From positions 1 through 43,524 of the IMG/VR virus record IMGVR_UViG_3300017917_001312: 43,524 nucleotides of DNA; one strand, written 5' to 3'. Positions 1 through 7,871 of this stretch are shown here, piece after piece. The translations under genes were made by a program, and so were the position numbers. A model generated the notes under the pieces. That model saw only the letters and a list, made by a program, of their open reading frames with translations. It did no database searches and had not been told where the DNA came from. Source of the stretch: a virus. Position 1 is the first letter of the stretch; every line of letters begins with the position of its first letter.

Positions 1-114
1 GTAATAAAAAATGTAGTTGGCCGGATATTCTTGATAGCATCGTTTGCCATCTCTCCGTTCAACTACATGTATGCGATCGTGCTCACGATCAAATAGTGCA
101 TCAATATAACTCAT
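1..114 (-). CDS. 43: N-terminus of T4-type family B DNA polymerase (gp43-like), cut by window edge
   Basis: A 38-codon open frame starts at the ATG at 112-114 and runs off the left edge. It begins MSYIDALFDREHDRIHVVER and continues with a Gly-Lys-Arg turn and ...PANYIFYY. From memory, this start matches the N-terminal beta-hairpin region of T4-like family B DNA polymerases from aquatic myoviruses. The catalytic motifs lie outside the window, so the call rests on the N-terminus and on the neighbouring DsbA-like gene. An AGGAGA ribosome-binding site lies just upstream. The protein would be the replicative polymerase working with the gp44-type clamp loader at 29773..30690. Confidence 0.62.
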   Translation of the reverse strand, partial: MSYIDALFDREHDRIHVVERRDGKRCYQEYPANYIFYY

Positions 115-188
115 TCTTCTCCTGTGGCTTATGGCCCACTAACCGTTCTACATGTTCCTTAAGGGAACGACTCATACAACTAATTATC

Positions 189-968
189 TTAGTCTGCTAC
201 AACTTCAATATTTTCTATTTCAAACTGGGGCGACTCAACAATTGATTGTAGCACGTCTGTGTTGATAACACGACCTATTCTGGGCCATCCTGTGTAACGC
301 TGTAGGGTTTGTTGTCCTACTTGATTGACCCAGGCATTGGCATGTTGCTCAAACCAATCTATAAAACCCGGTGGCTGATCAAATTTATAATCAGTTACCA
401 TGATATTTAGACCTGGCCTTACTAGATTGTGAAATTTACATGTTTGCGGAATGTTGCCGTGATCCTGCTGTCTGTAAACAAATATAGGATCATGGCCAAC
501 ATAAGGATTTTGTAATTTGACATCGCCAAACTTGAGTTCGGTCACAAACTCCAAATCATCCGGCACAGCAAATCCATCGTCGTTAAACCATTCAACCTGA
601 AGCCAATCGCCGCGACGCTCTCGGCCTTGAACCGCATGCAGAGCATAGTGTAGTTCGTGAAGCAGGCTGTCAAACTCTTCAGGAATATTTTGAAATCCTT
701 GTGCTAAAAAGGTTTCAATATCCTTGTGCATCTGAGTAGTTATGTCCAGGGTATAATGATCATGTACCCAAGGCCATCCCAACTGTTGTTGAGCTTGTGC
801 GCCTAGTTCTCTTAGCCGGTCCTCGGTATAACTTTGAGGATCTCGGCTGATTGGTTTGGTCTTGCTGTTTTTCTTGACCAAGTCAAGGTACGGTGCACGA
901 AGTGAATTGTGATCTAATTCAATTTCTAGTGCATCGTGTCCTTGATACTTGACAAGAATGTCTGCCAT
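189..968 (-). CDS. Conserved hypothetical protein, 259 aa
   Basis: Not recognised. It is an acidic, soluble-looking protein with no signal peptide or membrane segment, rich in aromatic and His residues (LHELHYALHAVQ near residue 105; several W and H later). The ATG lies only 3 nt after the stop of the DsbA-like gene and lacks a clear Shine-Dalgarno sequence, so translation is probably coupled to that gene. It sits between dsbA and the DNA polymerase, so a role in replication or transcription would fit, but no motif proves it. Confidence 0.75.
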   Translation of the reverse strand: MADILVKYQGHDALEIELDHNSLRAPYLDLVKKNSKTKPISRDPQSYTEDRLRELGAQAQQQLGWPWVHDHYTLDITTQMHKDIETFLAQGFQNIPEEFDSLLHELHYALHAVQGRERRGDWLQVEWFNDDGFAVPDDLEFVTELKFGDVKLQNPYVGHDPIFVYRQQDHGNIPQTCKFHNLVRPGLNIMVTDYKFDQPPGFIDWFEQHANAWVNQVGQQTLQRYTGWPRIGRVINTDVLQSIVESPQFEIENIEVVAD

Positions 969-971
969 TGA

Positions 972-1232
972 CTAGAGAGTTTTACCTACAGTGACCAAAA
1001 TTTGCTCAAGCAATTCGTGATCCTGTTGTTCACGACCAAATTCTGACTTGTGTGCCAGTTTGATAGCTTTCTTTAACACACCTGGCTTGATTTCTAATTC
1101 TTCAGCCACGGCTTTGATAGTGTCGTTAAGACCGCCGGTGAGTGTTTCGATTTCGGTAGTAACTTGAATACCTTCATTGATGATTGTATTAAGTTTTTTG
1201 GTTTGTTCTGCTGTGAATACGCGAGATGACAT
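972..1232 (-). CDS. dsbA: DsbA-like dsDNA-binding protein / late transcription cofactor
   Basis: An 86-residue, highly charged, largely helical protein (MSSRVFTAEQTKKLNTIINE...), close in length to T4 DsbA (89 aa). T4 DsbA binds double-stranded DNA and enhances late promoter function. The C-terminal half (LEIKPGVLKKAIKLAHKSEF) has the same helix-turn-charged pattern (LGVDGKMFNRLLALYHK in T4), which is the main support. AGGAGA lies 6 nt before the ATG, and a good sigma70-type promoter lies upstream (1259..1286), so it can be expressed separately from the upstream methyltransferase. The call is from remembered similarity, not a search. Confidence 0.55.
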   Translation of the reverse strand: MSSRVFTAEQTKKLNTIINEGIQVTTEIETLTGGLNDTIKAVAEELEIKPGVLKKAIKLAHKSEFGREQQDHELLEQILVTVGKTL

Positions 1233-1258
1233 TGATTTCTCCTGTTAATAGTCTATTA

Positions 1259-1286
1259 ATTATACAGTGATTATTTACTAATGCAA
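1259..1286 (-). promoter_or_regulatory. sigma70-type promoter of the dsbA-like gene
   Basis: On the minus strand, TTGCAT (1281..1286) is separated by 16 nt from a perfect TATAAT (1259..1264). The start site would leave a normal leader of about 20 nt holding AGGAGA, unlike the leaderless promoters elsewhere in the window. Confidence 0.65.
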
Positions 1287-1289
1287 GTA

Positions 1290-1393
1290 TTTTGGTAATG
1301 CTCACTTTAAAGATACCTTCCGGGCACGACTCCTTAGTATCTTAGCCCAGCAGCCGGGCACACCGTGAACCATAAGGTCCTAAGGTAGGTGTT
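1290..1393 (-). other. Intergenic segment with several hairpins; candidate structured RNA
   Basis: This non-coding stretch follows the methyltransferase stop. It holds a 7-bp inverted repeat (aagatac 1310..1316 / gtatctt 1337..1343), a GCCC/GGGC hairpin (1345..1359) and a direct repeat of ccgggcac (1320..1327 and 1354..1361). A 21-nt segment (1368..1388) closely resembles a universally conserved 23S rRNA segment (see findings). There is no T-tract, so it is not a simple terminator, and no tRNA fold was seen. Confidence 0.4.
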
Positions 1394-1978
1394 CTATTTG
1401 ATGCCAATGACCATGTAGCGTGTGTAGTCGGTTTGGGGATCCGCTAATGCAAGATCGCCAGTGTACAACACTTCACTCAGAGGAAAACGCTGTATGATAT
1501 CGTCGGTTCCGTGATACTGTTGTCCAGGATCATGATCTCTGGCCTGCATCACAACCAAGGTTCCAGCAGGTATGCGTTCAAACCAATCTATTCCGGGCAT
1601 GTCTGTTAAGCTGGTGTTGATCACCACCCCGTCTGACCCTAACTGTCTATAGTCTAGGTCGTTGGCATCTTTCAGCATATATTCGTTATTACCTATGCCC
1701 AGGTGATCGTGCATGCGTTCGCTGGCTTGTAAAAACTGTTTATCAGTTTCTACGTTGATTAATTGTTTGTATTGAATCACGGGATCTAGACGATTGATCA
1801 CAGCAAGATTACCATACCATGAACCTAGTACATATATAGTGCCAAACTTGGGTGATATCTTGGCCAGTTCATTCAGCATCCAAACCTTACTGGCAATTAG
1901 GTCAGAGGTGTAGCTACCTTTTAAAGTATAGCCACTGGATTCATTAACAAGGGGCGTAAGGATTTCTTGGAGTATCAT
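1394..1978 (-). CDS. Class I SAM-dependent methyltransferase-like protein
   Basis: A 194-residue protein with a Rossmann-type order. A strand plus glycine loop (IYVLGSWYGNLAVINR, about residues 48-63) is followed by an acidic strand end (LINVETDKQFLQASERM), where SAM ribose would be held, and then by LKDANDLDY and VVINTSLTDMPGIDWFERI. This pattern fits the small methyltransferase-like proteins of T4-type phages. The glycine motif is degenerate (GSWYGN rather than GxGxG), so SAM binding or catalysis is not certain. The start has a GAGGA box upstream. Confidence 0.55.
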   Translation of the reverse strand: MILQEILTPLVNESSGYTLKGSYTSDLIASKVWMLNELAKISPKFGTIYVLGSWYGNLAVINRLDPVIQYKQLINVETDKQFLQASERMHDHLGIGNNEYMLKDANDLDYRQLGSDGVVINTSLTDMPGIDWFERIPAGTLVVMQARDHDPGQQYHGTDDIIQRFPLSEVLYTGDLALADPQTDYTRYMVIGIK

Positions 1979-2026
1979 ATCCGTCGTCCTCGGGATATAC
2001 CGGGTATGGGTATTGACTTTGTTCGT

Positions 2027-2743
2027 TCATAGTGTAGGTGCCTTGGGTGCTTGTGGAGATACGGGTGCTGCCGGTGGCTTGGGTGTAGCAGGTCGTTTGA
2101 CTTTCATGAGTTCTTGTGTAGCAATGGCCGAACCCTTGTTAAAACTTGGACTAAACGGCGAGTTGGCTGTTTGCCCGCCCTTGTCTTTTGACCATGCATA
2201 GCCAGCACGATGTCCTGAACAGTCTTTGGTACATTGACTGCCCATAAAAGAAAGTTCATTTAGTTGTTCATCATCAAGCCAGGTGTCAGCAAATGCCTTA
2301 CACAAGGCCTGTATCTTTTTGTTCCGAGTAATTTGTAAATGGAATCGTTTAGAGCCACGTGTGTCTTGACTAGGATCACGATAGCCAGCATAGACTTTAT
2401 GTACAGGACTGGAGTCAATCAAGTCTGTACAACTATCACCCACACGTTCGGGCATGGGTTCGGTACAAGGACTACATGTGGTTAGGATAATTGATCCTTC
2501 GGGTATTTCACCAAAGCGTTGATTGTAGGCTTCAATAGCGGCACGTTCACCATGCACGTCTTTGTCACCAATACGATAATTCAATGCGGCCACACAGTTG
2601 TTGTCAGGATCTAACACAGCGGCAGCAACCATGCCATATTCGTTGGGATCTTTCTGTTGTCCTGCAATGACCATTTCACAGAGACGCACAAGTATGGCAT
2701 CTAGTTTGTCGTGATTGACAATGCGAAAGTCACTGATCTTCAT
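2027..2743 (-). CDS. Deaminase-like zinc protein with phage C-terminal module
   Basis: 238 residues. The N-terminal half looks like the cytidine/deoxycytidylate deaminase fold: a hydrophobic strand (MVAAAVLDPDNNCVAALN), then HGE at 64-66 in the place of the usual H-A-E. This is followed by TTCSPCTEPM with Cys90 and Cys93, and another Cys at 105. The Cys spacing is not the classic PCxxC, so activity is unproven. The C-terminal part (QCTKDCSGHRAGYAWSK... SPSFNKG) resembles a short Cys/His module seen in other T4-like phage head-region proteins, followed by a Pro/Ala-rich tail. It starts 3 nt after the FMN-reductase-like gene. Confidence 0.5.
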   Translation of the reverse strand: MKISDFRIVNHDKLDAILVRLCEMVIAGQQKDPNEYGMVAAAVLDPDNNCVAALNYRIGDKDVHGERAAIEAYNQRFGEIPEGSIILTTCSPCTEPMPERVGDSCTDLIDSSPVHKVYAGYRDPSQDTRGSKRFHLQITRNKKIQALCKAFADTWLDDEQLNELSFMGSQCTKDCSGHRAGYAWSKDKGGQTANSPFSPSFNKGSAIATQELMKVKRPATPKPPAAPVSPQAPKAPTL

Positions 2744-2746
2744 AGT

Positions 2747-3391
2747 TTATCTTTTGTTGAAACTAGGAGCACTTGTGTATCCTGTGCGTTTTTCTTGTTT
2801 TAGTTGTACAAGTTTGCCGATGTCACTCTGTTTCAATAGCTCTGCCCAGGCCACTTGATTTCTTGTAAAAATCTTTACCAGTTCCTCAAAATCTTTTTGG
2901 CTTTCTGGATCGTCACCGCCACCGTTTACAGCCGATACAAATGCATCAGGTGGAGTAGTAAATCCTAGGTAACTGGCATAATGAAACAGCTGGCCGTAAA
3001 TGTGTTGCCATCCGTCATCACTACCAGAAATTACCGCACCAAATACTTTGCCGTATAAGGGTGCCACGTCATTTTTGATTGACCAATCATCAAAGTAGCC
3101 ACAGCGTTCCAACACTGCCTGTATGTAACTACTGTAAGTACCCCACCAGATGGGTGTGGCCAAGATCAATCCGTCGTGAGTTAATATTTCTTTTAGAACC
3201 GCGGTCATGTCATCAGGTGACCCATCTCTGCGAACTATGTCAACTCCGGGTTCAAAATCAAGATCTCGTAGAACTATTTCTGTAGTTTCTACATTGTATT
3301 TTTTAAATTCAGCTCTAACCCTATCAACTACTTGTTGAGTGTTTGATTCTTTGGGCGGAGTCAAGCTACCATTTAATATAAGAAATCTCAT
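2747..3391 (-). CDS. NADPH-dependent FMN reductase / flavodoxin-fold protein
   Basis: 214 residues. The N-terminus MRFLILNGSLTPPKESNTQQ is the phosphate-binding loop after beta-1 of the flavodoxin-like fold. LILATPIWWGTYSSYIQAVL (about 75-94) is the conserved aromatic FMN loop of NAD(P)H-dependent FMN reductases, and GKVFGAVISGSDDGW is the following strand. The family reduces FMN or small electrophiles with NAD(P)H in the cytoplasm. The C-terminal tail ending in SAPSFNKR goes beyond the fold and echoes the SPSFNKG of the next gene. Its ATGA start overlaps the stop of the upstream 165-aa gene. It shares the head-protein block with Dps. Confidence 0.75.
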   Translation of the reverse strand: MRFLILNGSLTPPKESNTQQVVDRVRAEFKKYNVETTEIVLRDLDFEPGVDIVRRDGSPDDMTAVLKEILTHDGLILATPIWWGTYSSYIQAVLERCGYFDDWSIKNDVAPLYGKVFGAVISGSDDGWQHIYGQLFHYASYLGFTTPPDAFVSAVNGGGDDPESQKDFEELVKIFTRNQVAWAELLKQSDIGKLVQLKQEKRTGYTSAPSFNKR

Positions 3392-3885
3392 TTTTTACTC
3401 TTGTTTCCCCAGTTCTTGGCACCGACCTTGCGGCAACGCACTAGAGCACCTGATGCATAAGCCGACGGCCATACCTTGTAGCGACTCTTTACTTTGTGAT
3501 AACAAGCATCTTGTTTTTCATTTAATTCTTCTTCGCGAACCTTGGTAGCAACATTCTTGGCTGGACCACGACGTTCTGGATTGGGATCTTCTCTACGCTT
3601 CTTGGCGGCAGCTGCTGCACGTTTCTTTTTACCTAAGGCATGTGCTTTACTTTGTGGCAGGCACTTTGGCTTGCCTTCTGAATCACTTCCTCTAGCACAG
3701 TCACCACGGATCTTGCCGTCAGGACCAAAGCGAACCCACTTTTCTTTGAACCACTTGCGTAGATCTTCTTCCATGTGTTCTTCGCTCACAGGCACACAGT
3801 TAGGAACCATATGGTCACCTTTCTTTTTCATGCCTTTCTGCTGATAACCCTTCCAGCAGGCTTCTAGTATTTCTTTGTATCTCAT
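3388..3885 (-). CDS. Lys/Arg-rich DUF5872-like protein, probable head-internal protein
   Basis: 165 residues, strongly basic. The order is: leader MRYKEILEACWKG (I-L-E followed by A, like a prohead-protease site); a module DLRKWFKEKWVRFGPDGKIR with CARGSDSEGKPKCLPQSKA that I recall as DUF5872; a long KKKRAAAAAKKRR basic helix; and a second module with ACYHKVKSRYKVWPSAYASG and ALVRCRKVGAKNWG. Both modules recur in phage and giant-virus proteins and look like small Cys-containing nucleic-acid-binding units. The gene overlaps both neighbours by ATGA. Packaging is inferred from the leader and context. Confidence 0.6.
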   Translation of the reverse strand: MRYKEILEACWKGYQQKGMKKKGDHMVPNCVPVSEEHMEEDLRKWFKEKWVRFGPDGKIRGDCARGSDSEGKPKCLPQSKAHALGKKKRAAAAAKKRREDPNPERRGPAKNVATKVREEELNEKQDACYHKVKSRYKVWPSAYASGALVRCRKVGAKNWGNKSKK

Positions 3886-6287
3886 TCAAATGCCTTGGCC
3901 AATTGATCTATGCGTTTTGCGGCTTCTAATAAACGCGACTCTGTTATGCCTTGGTCTGCTACAGTAGATTCAAATGTTTCACTTTCATTCTTCTTACGCC
4001 CAGCACAGTGAGCACGTTGGCTAAAACCTTTAGGGTTAGAGCAGTTAATACTGTCTTTGTATTTCTTACTCCACTTTTCATCAACTTGCTCTTCACCCAA
4101 GGTGCTAAACATACCGCCTGCACCTAGTTCTTCTGCTGCAACCTGTTGTTTGATGTTGTCAAAGTAGTATTCACTACTAGCAAAGCCTAGGCCGTGTGTT
4201 TTAGCATAACTCTTGCCGGCGGTGTGTGTCTTGAAACGCTTCTTGATCTGCTTGGTCTCAGGATCATACACAATCCAACTACCGTGATCTTCTTTAATAC
4301 CTTGTGCGGGCAGGTCAACGCCATCTTGCCACTCATAGTTAGGAACAAATTCGTCTTCGATAGATAACTCAATTTCAGCACCAGGATTGCGACGTGCGAC
4401 ACTATTGGCATCGCTAATAATGGTAGCTAGTTTGTATGGCTCGTTACGAGTGTAGTTGTGTGAACGACCCTTGCCTTCAGGGTAGATCACTTTGATTCTA
4501 TGGCTTTTGAACACAGGGGATTTTTTATGTTCAGCTTCTTTTTGTGCGGCACGATAACCCTTACGGAATTCATAATAACCGTCACTGTTTTCAGGGTGTG
4601 GGTTTTTGTAAGGTTTGTTGCTTTCGCCATCGGCATAGCCCGCTTCAAACGGACCCTGGTTAAAGCTAATCTCATCTATGTGCTTAGGTTTCTTACCAGC
4701 CTTCTTCATAGCAATCGCAATGGCGGCCTGCTGTGCTGGCGATCCTGCTTCATTTGTTTTGTAGATAGGTGCTTGGCCTTGTGCTTGCCAATATTTGTTT
4801 CTATCTTGATATGTTTCACCAGACTTTAATTTTTTAGGAGGATCAATTGTAATTTTCATTGGAGGAGGAAACTCTCCAAATCCTGCTTCTTCCATTTTAT
4901 CATAGTCAGTGGCAGCAATAGTAATAACACTAGGGTCACGACCATTAGCTTTGAATTTGGCTCGTAATTTGTTTGCTACAGCTTCTGCATGATCTTCGTT
5001 TTCGAAGTCTTTCCACTTTTTACCCTTGATAAAAACTGAATAGGGTGTGCGTGGACGGCCTGTGCGTTGAGCCACAATCGCATCGCTCCAACCTTCGTCT
5101 ACTTCGCGAGCTGTGCCTAGAGTAAATGCAGGTTGATTGAGGCGTAGTTTGTCGCTCTTGGTATGAGCAGTACTGTGATATGTTAAATCAAACACACGAT
5201 TACCATCACGGTCTGTGGTTTCTTTGCCAATGGTATAACGACCGTTAGCAATCCATTCTCCAGCACGTAGGCTCTTGGCAGTTAGGGGAATACCTGGTAA
5301 TGGTGTAGCACGACCTTGATCGTCGACCTGATTGCGTAAAGCACTGCGTTTAAAATCGCCTGCGGCCAACAGTTCTGGATCGTTGGCTACTACATCTCCA
5401 GCAATGACCAACTTGGGTTCGCCGTTGATGTTTTCAAGTTTGGCATAAAATGTCTGCTTTGGATCAGCCAACAGATCGGTGGCAAATTTCACATTGAAGT
5501 CAATGGTACTGGACCCAGTTACTTTCTTTTGAGCATTTAGTATGAAGTCGATACGATCGCGGATAGCTTGTACAGCTTCTTCCTTTGATGCGGCTTTTTC
5601 CATAAAGCCCTTGCGATCAATTTCAGTGTGTGCGGTGTACATGCCAGTGTTGCCAAACGGCTTCTTACGCACATAGATCTTGTAGTTCTTGTAAGGCTCT
5701 GCTTCTTCAAAATTCTTGTCAGAAGCTACAGAAATGTATTCGTTTACTTTTTCAGAATTTTTTTTTTGATCGGCTTTGCGTTCAGCTTCGCGACGTGCAA
5801 CATCACTAAGGTGTGTTACTTCACCACGTGGATCTACAGGACGACCTGATTTGGCCTTAGGAACTTTCTTCCATTCGCCTTCTTTGTGCCAAGCATCGTC
5901 TGCACCTTCGTATGTAGGGCCTTCTTTGCCAGGACCACCTTTACCAGCCAACCATTTGGCAGCGTTCTTAACTGTACTGGCTACTGCACCAGCACGTGTT
6001 TGTGGAGTTGCGCGAGCAATCTTTTCTTTCTTGTCCACAATGTCTTGTCCAATGCCAGCTTCGCGTAGTTTGTAATAGCTATCACGTTCAGCTTTGAGTT
6101 CTTGAAATTTTTTCAACAGTCCCGAGGCACTTTCAGGATGACCAGAGTCACGAGCTTTTTTTGCCATAGCAGCTAACTCGTCCATCTTCATATTCAAATC
6201 GTCGATGCGACGTTGTTCTAAACGATCAACTGCGCCTTCTGCGAGTCTACGCTCGTAGTCTGTGTTGAATAAATCAAATACTTGCAT
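3882..6287 (-). CDS. 801-aa mosaic protein of small phage modules, probable head-internal protein
   Basis: Begins MQVFDLFNTDYERRLAEGAV, so an L-A-E/G protease-type site follows a short leader. Next come a Lys/Glu-rich coiled-coil region (20-75) and repeated short modules: TPYSVFIKGKKWKDFENEDH (a DRBM/SPOR-sized alpha/beta unit), FEAGYADGESNKPYKNPHPE with YYEFRKGYRAAQK (like ribosome-modulation-factor-type phage modules), and SKKYKDSINCSNPKGFSQRA with HCAGRKKN (a Cys motif). It ends in a helical LLEAAKRIDQL. No catalytic motif is evident. AAGGA precedes the ATG. Position and leader suggest it is packaged in the head, possibly with the DNA. Confidence 0.6.
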   Translation of the reverse strand: MQVFDLFNTDYERRLAEGAVDRLEQRRIDDLNMKMDELAAMAKKARDSGHPESASGLLKKFQELKAERDSYYKLREAGIGQDIVDKKEKIARATPQTRAGAVASTVKNAAKWLAGKGGPGKEGPTYEGADDAWHKEGEWKKVPKAKSGRPVDPRGEVTHLSDVARREAERKADQKKNSEKVNEYISVASDKNFEEAEPYKNYKIYVRKKPFGNTGMYTAHTEIDRKGFMEKAASKEEAVQAIRDRIDFILNAQKKVTGSSTIDFNVKFATDLLADPKQTFYAKLENINGEPKLVIAGDVVANDPELLAAGDFKRSALRNQVDDQGRATPLPGIPLTAKSLRAGEWIANGRYTIGKETTDRDGNRVFDLTYHSTAHTKSDKLRLNQPAFTLGTAREVDEGWSDAIVAQRTGRPRTPYSVFIKGKKWKDFENEDHAEAVANKLRAKFKANGRDPSVITIAATDYDKMEEAGFGEFPPPMKITIDPPKKLKSGETYQDRNKYWQAQGQAPIYKTNEAGSPAQQAAIAIAMKKAGKKPKHIDEISFNQGPFEAGYADGESNKPYKNPHPENSDGYYEFRKGYRAAQKEAEHKKSPVFKSHRIKVIYPEGKGRSHNYTRNEPYKLATIISDANSVARRNPGAEIELSIEDEFVPNYEWQDGVDLPAQGIKEDHGSWIVYDPETKQIKKRFKTHTAGKSYAKTHGLGFASSEYYFDNIKQQVAAEELGAGGMFSTLGEEQVDEKWSKKYKDSINCSNPKGFSQRAHCAGRKKNESETFESTVADQGITESRLLEAAKRIDQLAKAFE

Positions 6288-6297
6288 TTTGTTTTCC

Positions 6298-7221
6298 TTA
6301 AGCTTCTTCTATGTAGTCGGCCGATTCGTCTTTCTTGGCTCGGCGAGCGGCAAACATTTCCAAAGCCATTTCAGCTTCTTCAATTGTTTTAAATCTTGAT
6401 CGCATGGCACGTCCGCTGTTGCGAATTTCAAAACCCGCAGGTTCGTTGCCGTGTATTTCCCACAAGCCACATTCGTTAGTGACCGATTTAACTGGAGCCG
6501 ATTCGGGCATCACAGGATTTTGAACTGGTTCTGGAGCTATGTCGCCGGTGTCGTCACCTTCGATTGGATCTTCGTCTAGGGTTTCTTCATCTTCCCAGTC
6601 TTCAACATCTTCTTGATCGTTGTGGAATTCAACATCGCTGATGTGCATGCTGGCTTCTTCACCATTGTCTAAACGTACAATAACAAACTTGCCACTTGGT
6701 GCAAATTCTGCCACTTCAGCAAACTCACCTTCGTATTCATTTGGGCCTGTGACCATGACACGATCACCAACTTCTAATTTACGATGATCTTCGTCTAGTT
6801 CTTTTGGTTTGTCTTTGGCAACAAGGGCACGATCCTTTTTGTCTTTTTTCTTGAGATCTGAATCTTCGTGCTTTTTGTCTTTCAAGTCTGTGTCAGATTT
6901 GATTTCATCTGCTACTGTTTTTAAATAGTCAGCAAATGATGCTTTGACTTTGTCTAGTACGTCTTCGTTGGCCACTGCTTCTTCAACTGGCTCACGATCA
7001 TCTTCTACTGCGTCACCGACCATGTAGCCATGCATAGGATGTTCTGGATCGGTTTTGGCTCCTAGAACCTTGATGTGTTTGGGTTTGAAAAGTGCAGGCA
7101 ACTGTGGCACTGACTTTTGTTGTGCTGTCAAGCCGTGCTTGGTAGAGGTGGGACTAATCCGGCCTTCTAGGATGGCCAGTCTCTCAACTATTGAATAGAT
7201 ATCGTTATGATCTTGTGCCAC
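6298..7221 (-). CDS. 307-aa acidic phage protein with KOW-like segment, GTG start
   Basis: The start is GTG (7219-7221); the only nearby ATG is followed at once by a stop. The N-terminus IYSIVERLAILEGRISPTST contains I-L-E/G, a prohead-protease-type site, and the following QQKSVPQLPALFKPKHIKVL resembles conserved segments in T4-type aquatic phages. The middle is very acidic and Lys-rich. Residues about 150-200 (VGDRVMVTGPNEYEGEFAEV ... DNGEEASMHISDVEF) look like a KOW/SH3-type barrel. The C-terminus WEIHGNEPAGFEIRNSGRAM resembles a small beta-beta-alpha module. It is probably a head scaffold or internal protein. Confidence 0.55.
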   Translation of the reverse strand: MAQDHNDIYSIVERLAILEGRISPTSTKHGLTAQQKSVPQLPALFKPKHIKVLGAKTDPEHPMHGYMVGDAVEDDREPVEEAVANEDVLDKVKASFADYLKTVADEIKSDTDLKDKKHEDSDLKKKDKKDRALVAKDKPKELDEDHRKLEVGDRVMVTGPNEYEGEFAEVAEFAPSGKFVIVRLDNGEEASMHISDVEFHNDQEDVEDWEDEETLDEDPIEGDDTGDIAPEPVQNPVMPESAPVKSVTNECGLWEIHGNEPAGFEIRNSGRAMRSRFKTIEEAEMALEMFAARRAKKDESADYIEEA

Positions 7222-7224
7222 TTA

Positions 7225-7665
7225 TCATGCCCTTGCCGCTTTCAAATAACTCTTTAACTGCCACATATACTTGCCATGTAAACTCATTTGATCAGCAGCA
7301 AAGTTTGCAATGTCATCGCGACCTGCTTCGGTAGCGGCGTCAAACACCTGCTTGGTCATGTCTTTCATGGTTTGTGTATCTGCGAGTAATTCTTCTAACA
7401 TTAATCGGGCACGAGGAACTTTGATTTGTCCCTGTATTTGTGTTAATTCCTGGAAGCGTTCAAAGCTTCCTGGTGCGTATTCTTCTGAAGTACGGATATA
7501 TTCAGCAATAGGGTCAACTGCATCAAAAGCAGCTTCATAAATGTTGCTGAAAAATTCATGTAGTTCGCCAAAGTCAGGACCTTCCACGTTCCAATGAAAC
7601 ATGTGTGCCTTTAAATAGTAGGCAAATTGACTGGCCAAGTAAGTTTTTAATAAATCTGCTAACAT
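7225..7665 (-). CDS. dps: Dps-family ferritin-like protein
   Basis: 146 residues, a four-helix ferritin-like protein. The Dps intersubunit ferroxidase ligands are all present at the canonical spacing: His24 (FHWNVEG), His36 (ELHEF), Asp51 and Glu55 (VDPIAEYI), that is +12, +15 and +4 as in E. coli Dps. Dps dodecamers oxidise Fe(II) with H2O2 and store Fe(III), preventing Fenton damage; some bind DNA. There is no long Lys-rich N-terminal tail here, so non-specific DNA binding is doubtful. The TAATG start overlaps the upstream 68-aa gene. Its place inside the head-protein block is unusual and suggests virion association, but the protein itself shows no clear leader. Confidence 0.88.
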   Translation of the reverse strand: MLADLLKTYLASQFAYYLKAHMFHWNVEGPDFGELHEFFSNIYEAAFDAVDPIAEYIRTSEEYAPGSFERFQELTQIQGQIKVPRARLMLEELLADTQTMKDMTKQVFDAATEAGRDDIANFAADQMSLHGKYMWQLKSYLKAARA

Positions 7666-7871
7666 TATTTCTTCCGCTTTTTGTATTTCTTGTACTCTGC
7701 GGGCGTATTAGGCGTCGCATCGTCAGTAGTGTATTTAGTGCCCGAAAAGAAAGATCCGCCATTTCTTGAAATCATGCCGCCTAGCGGAGCCGCTACAGTG
7801 GCAATACTGCCTGAGCCGGTGGCACCAGCTGACGCATTTTCCGTTAAATCAACAAATTCATGCAGTCGCAT
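7665..7871 (-). CDS. 68-aa small protein with capsid-targeting-like leader
   Basis: MRLHEFVDLTENASAGATGS begins with the block's shared M-R-x-x-E-F leader and has L-T-E/N, a prohead-protease-type site, at residues 9-12. The rest is Gly/Ser/Ala-rich (SIATVAAPLGGMISRNGGSF) with a basic tail KKYKKRKK. I recall similar small proteins in T4-type phages but know no function. AAGGA lies 8 nt before the start. The gene overlaps the 3' end of the upstream 100-aa gene by 14 nt. Confidence 0.65.
   Translation of the reverse strand: MRLHEFVDLTENASAGATGSGSIATVAAPLGGMISRNGGSFFSGTKYTTDDATPNTPAEYKKYKKRKK

Noticed and set aside
1368-1388. A true rRNA fragment or homing-endonuclease insertion site
   Set aside because: Only about 21 nt match and no rRNA flanks or endonuclease gene are present; listed as a finding on antisense potential instead.
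1290-1393. A tRNA gene in the hairpin-rich gap
   Set aside because: No cloverleaf, T-loop GGTTC-A-A-x-x-C box or CCA-proximal acceptor stem could be drawn.
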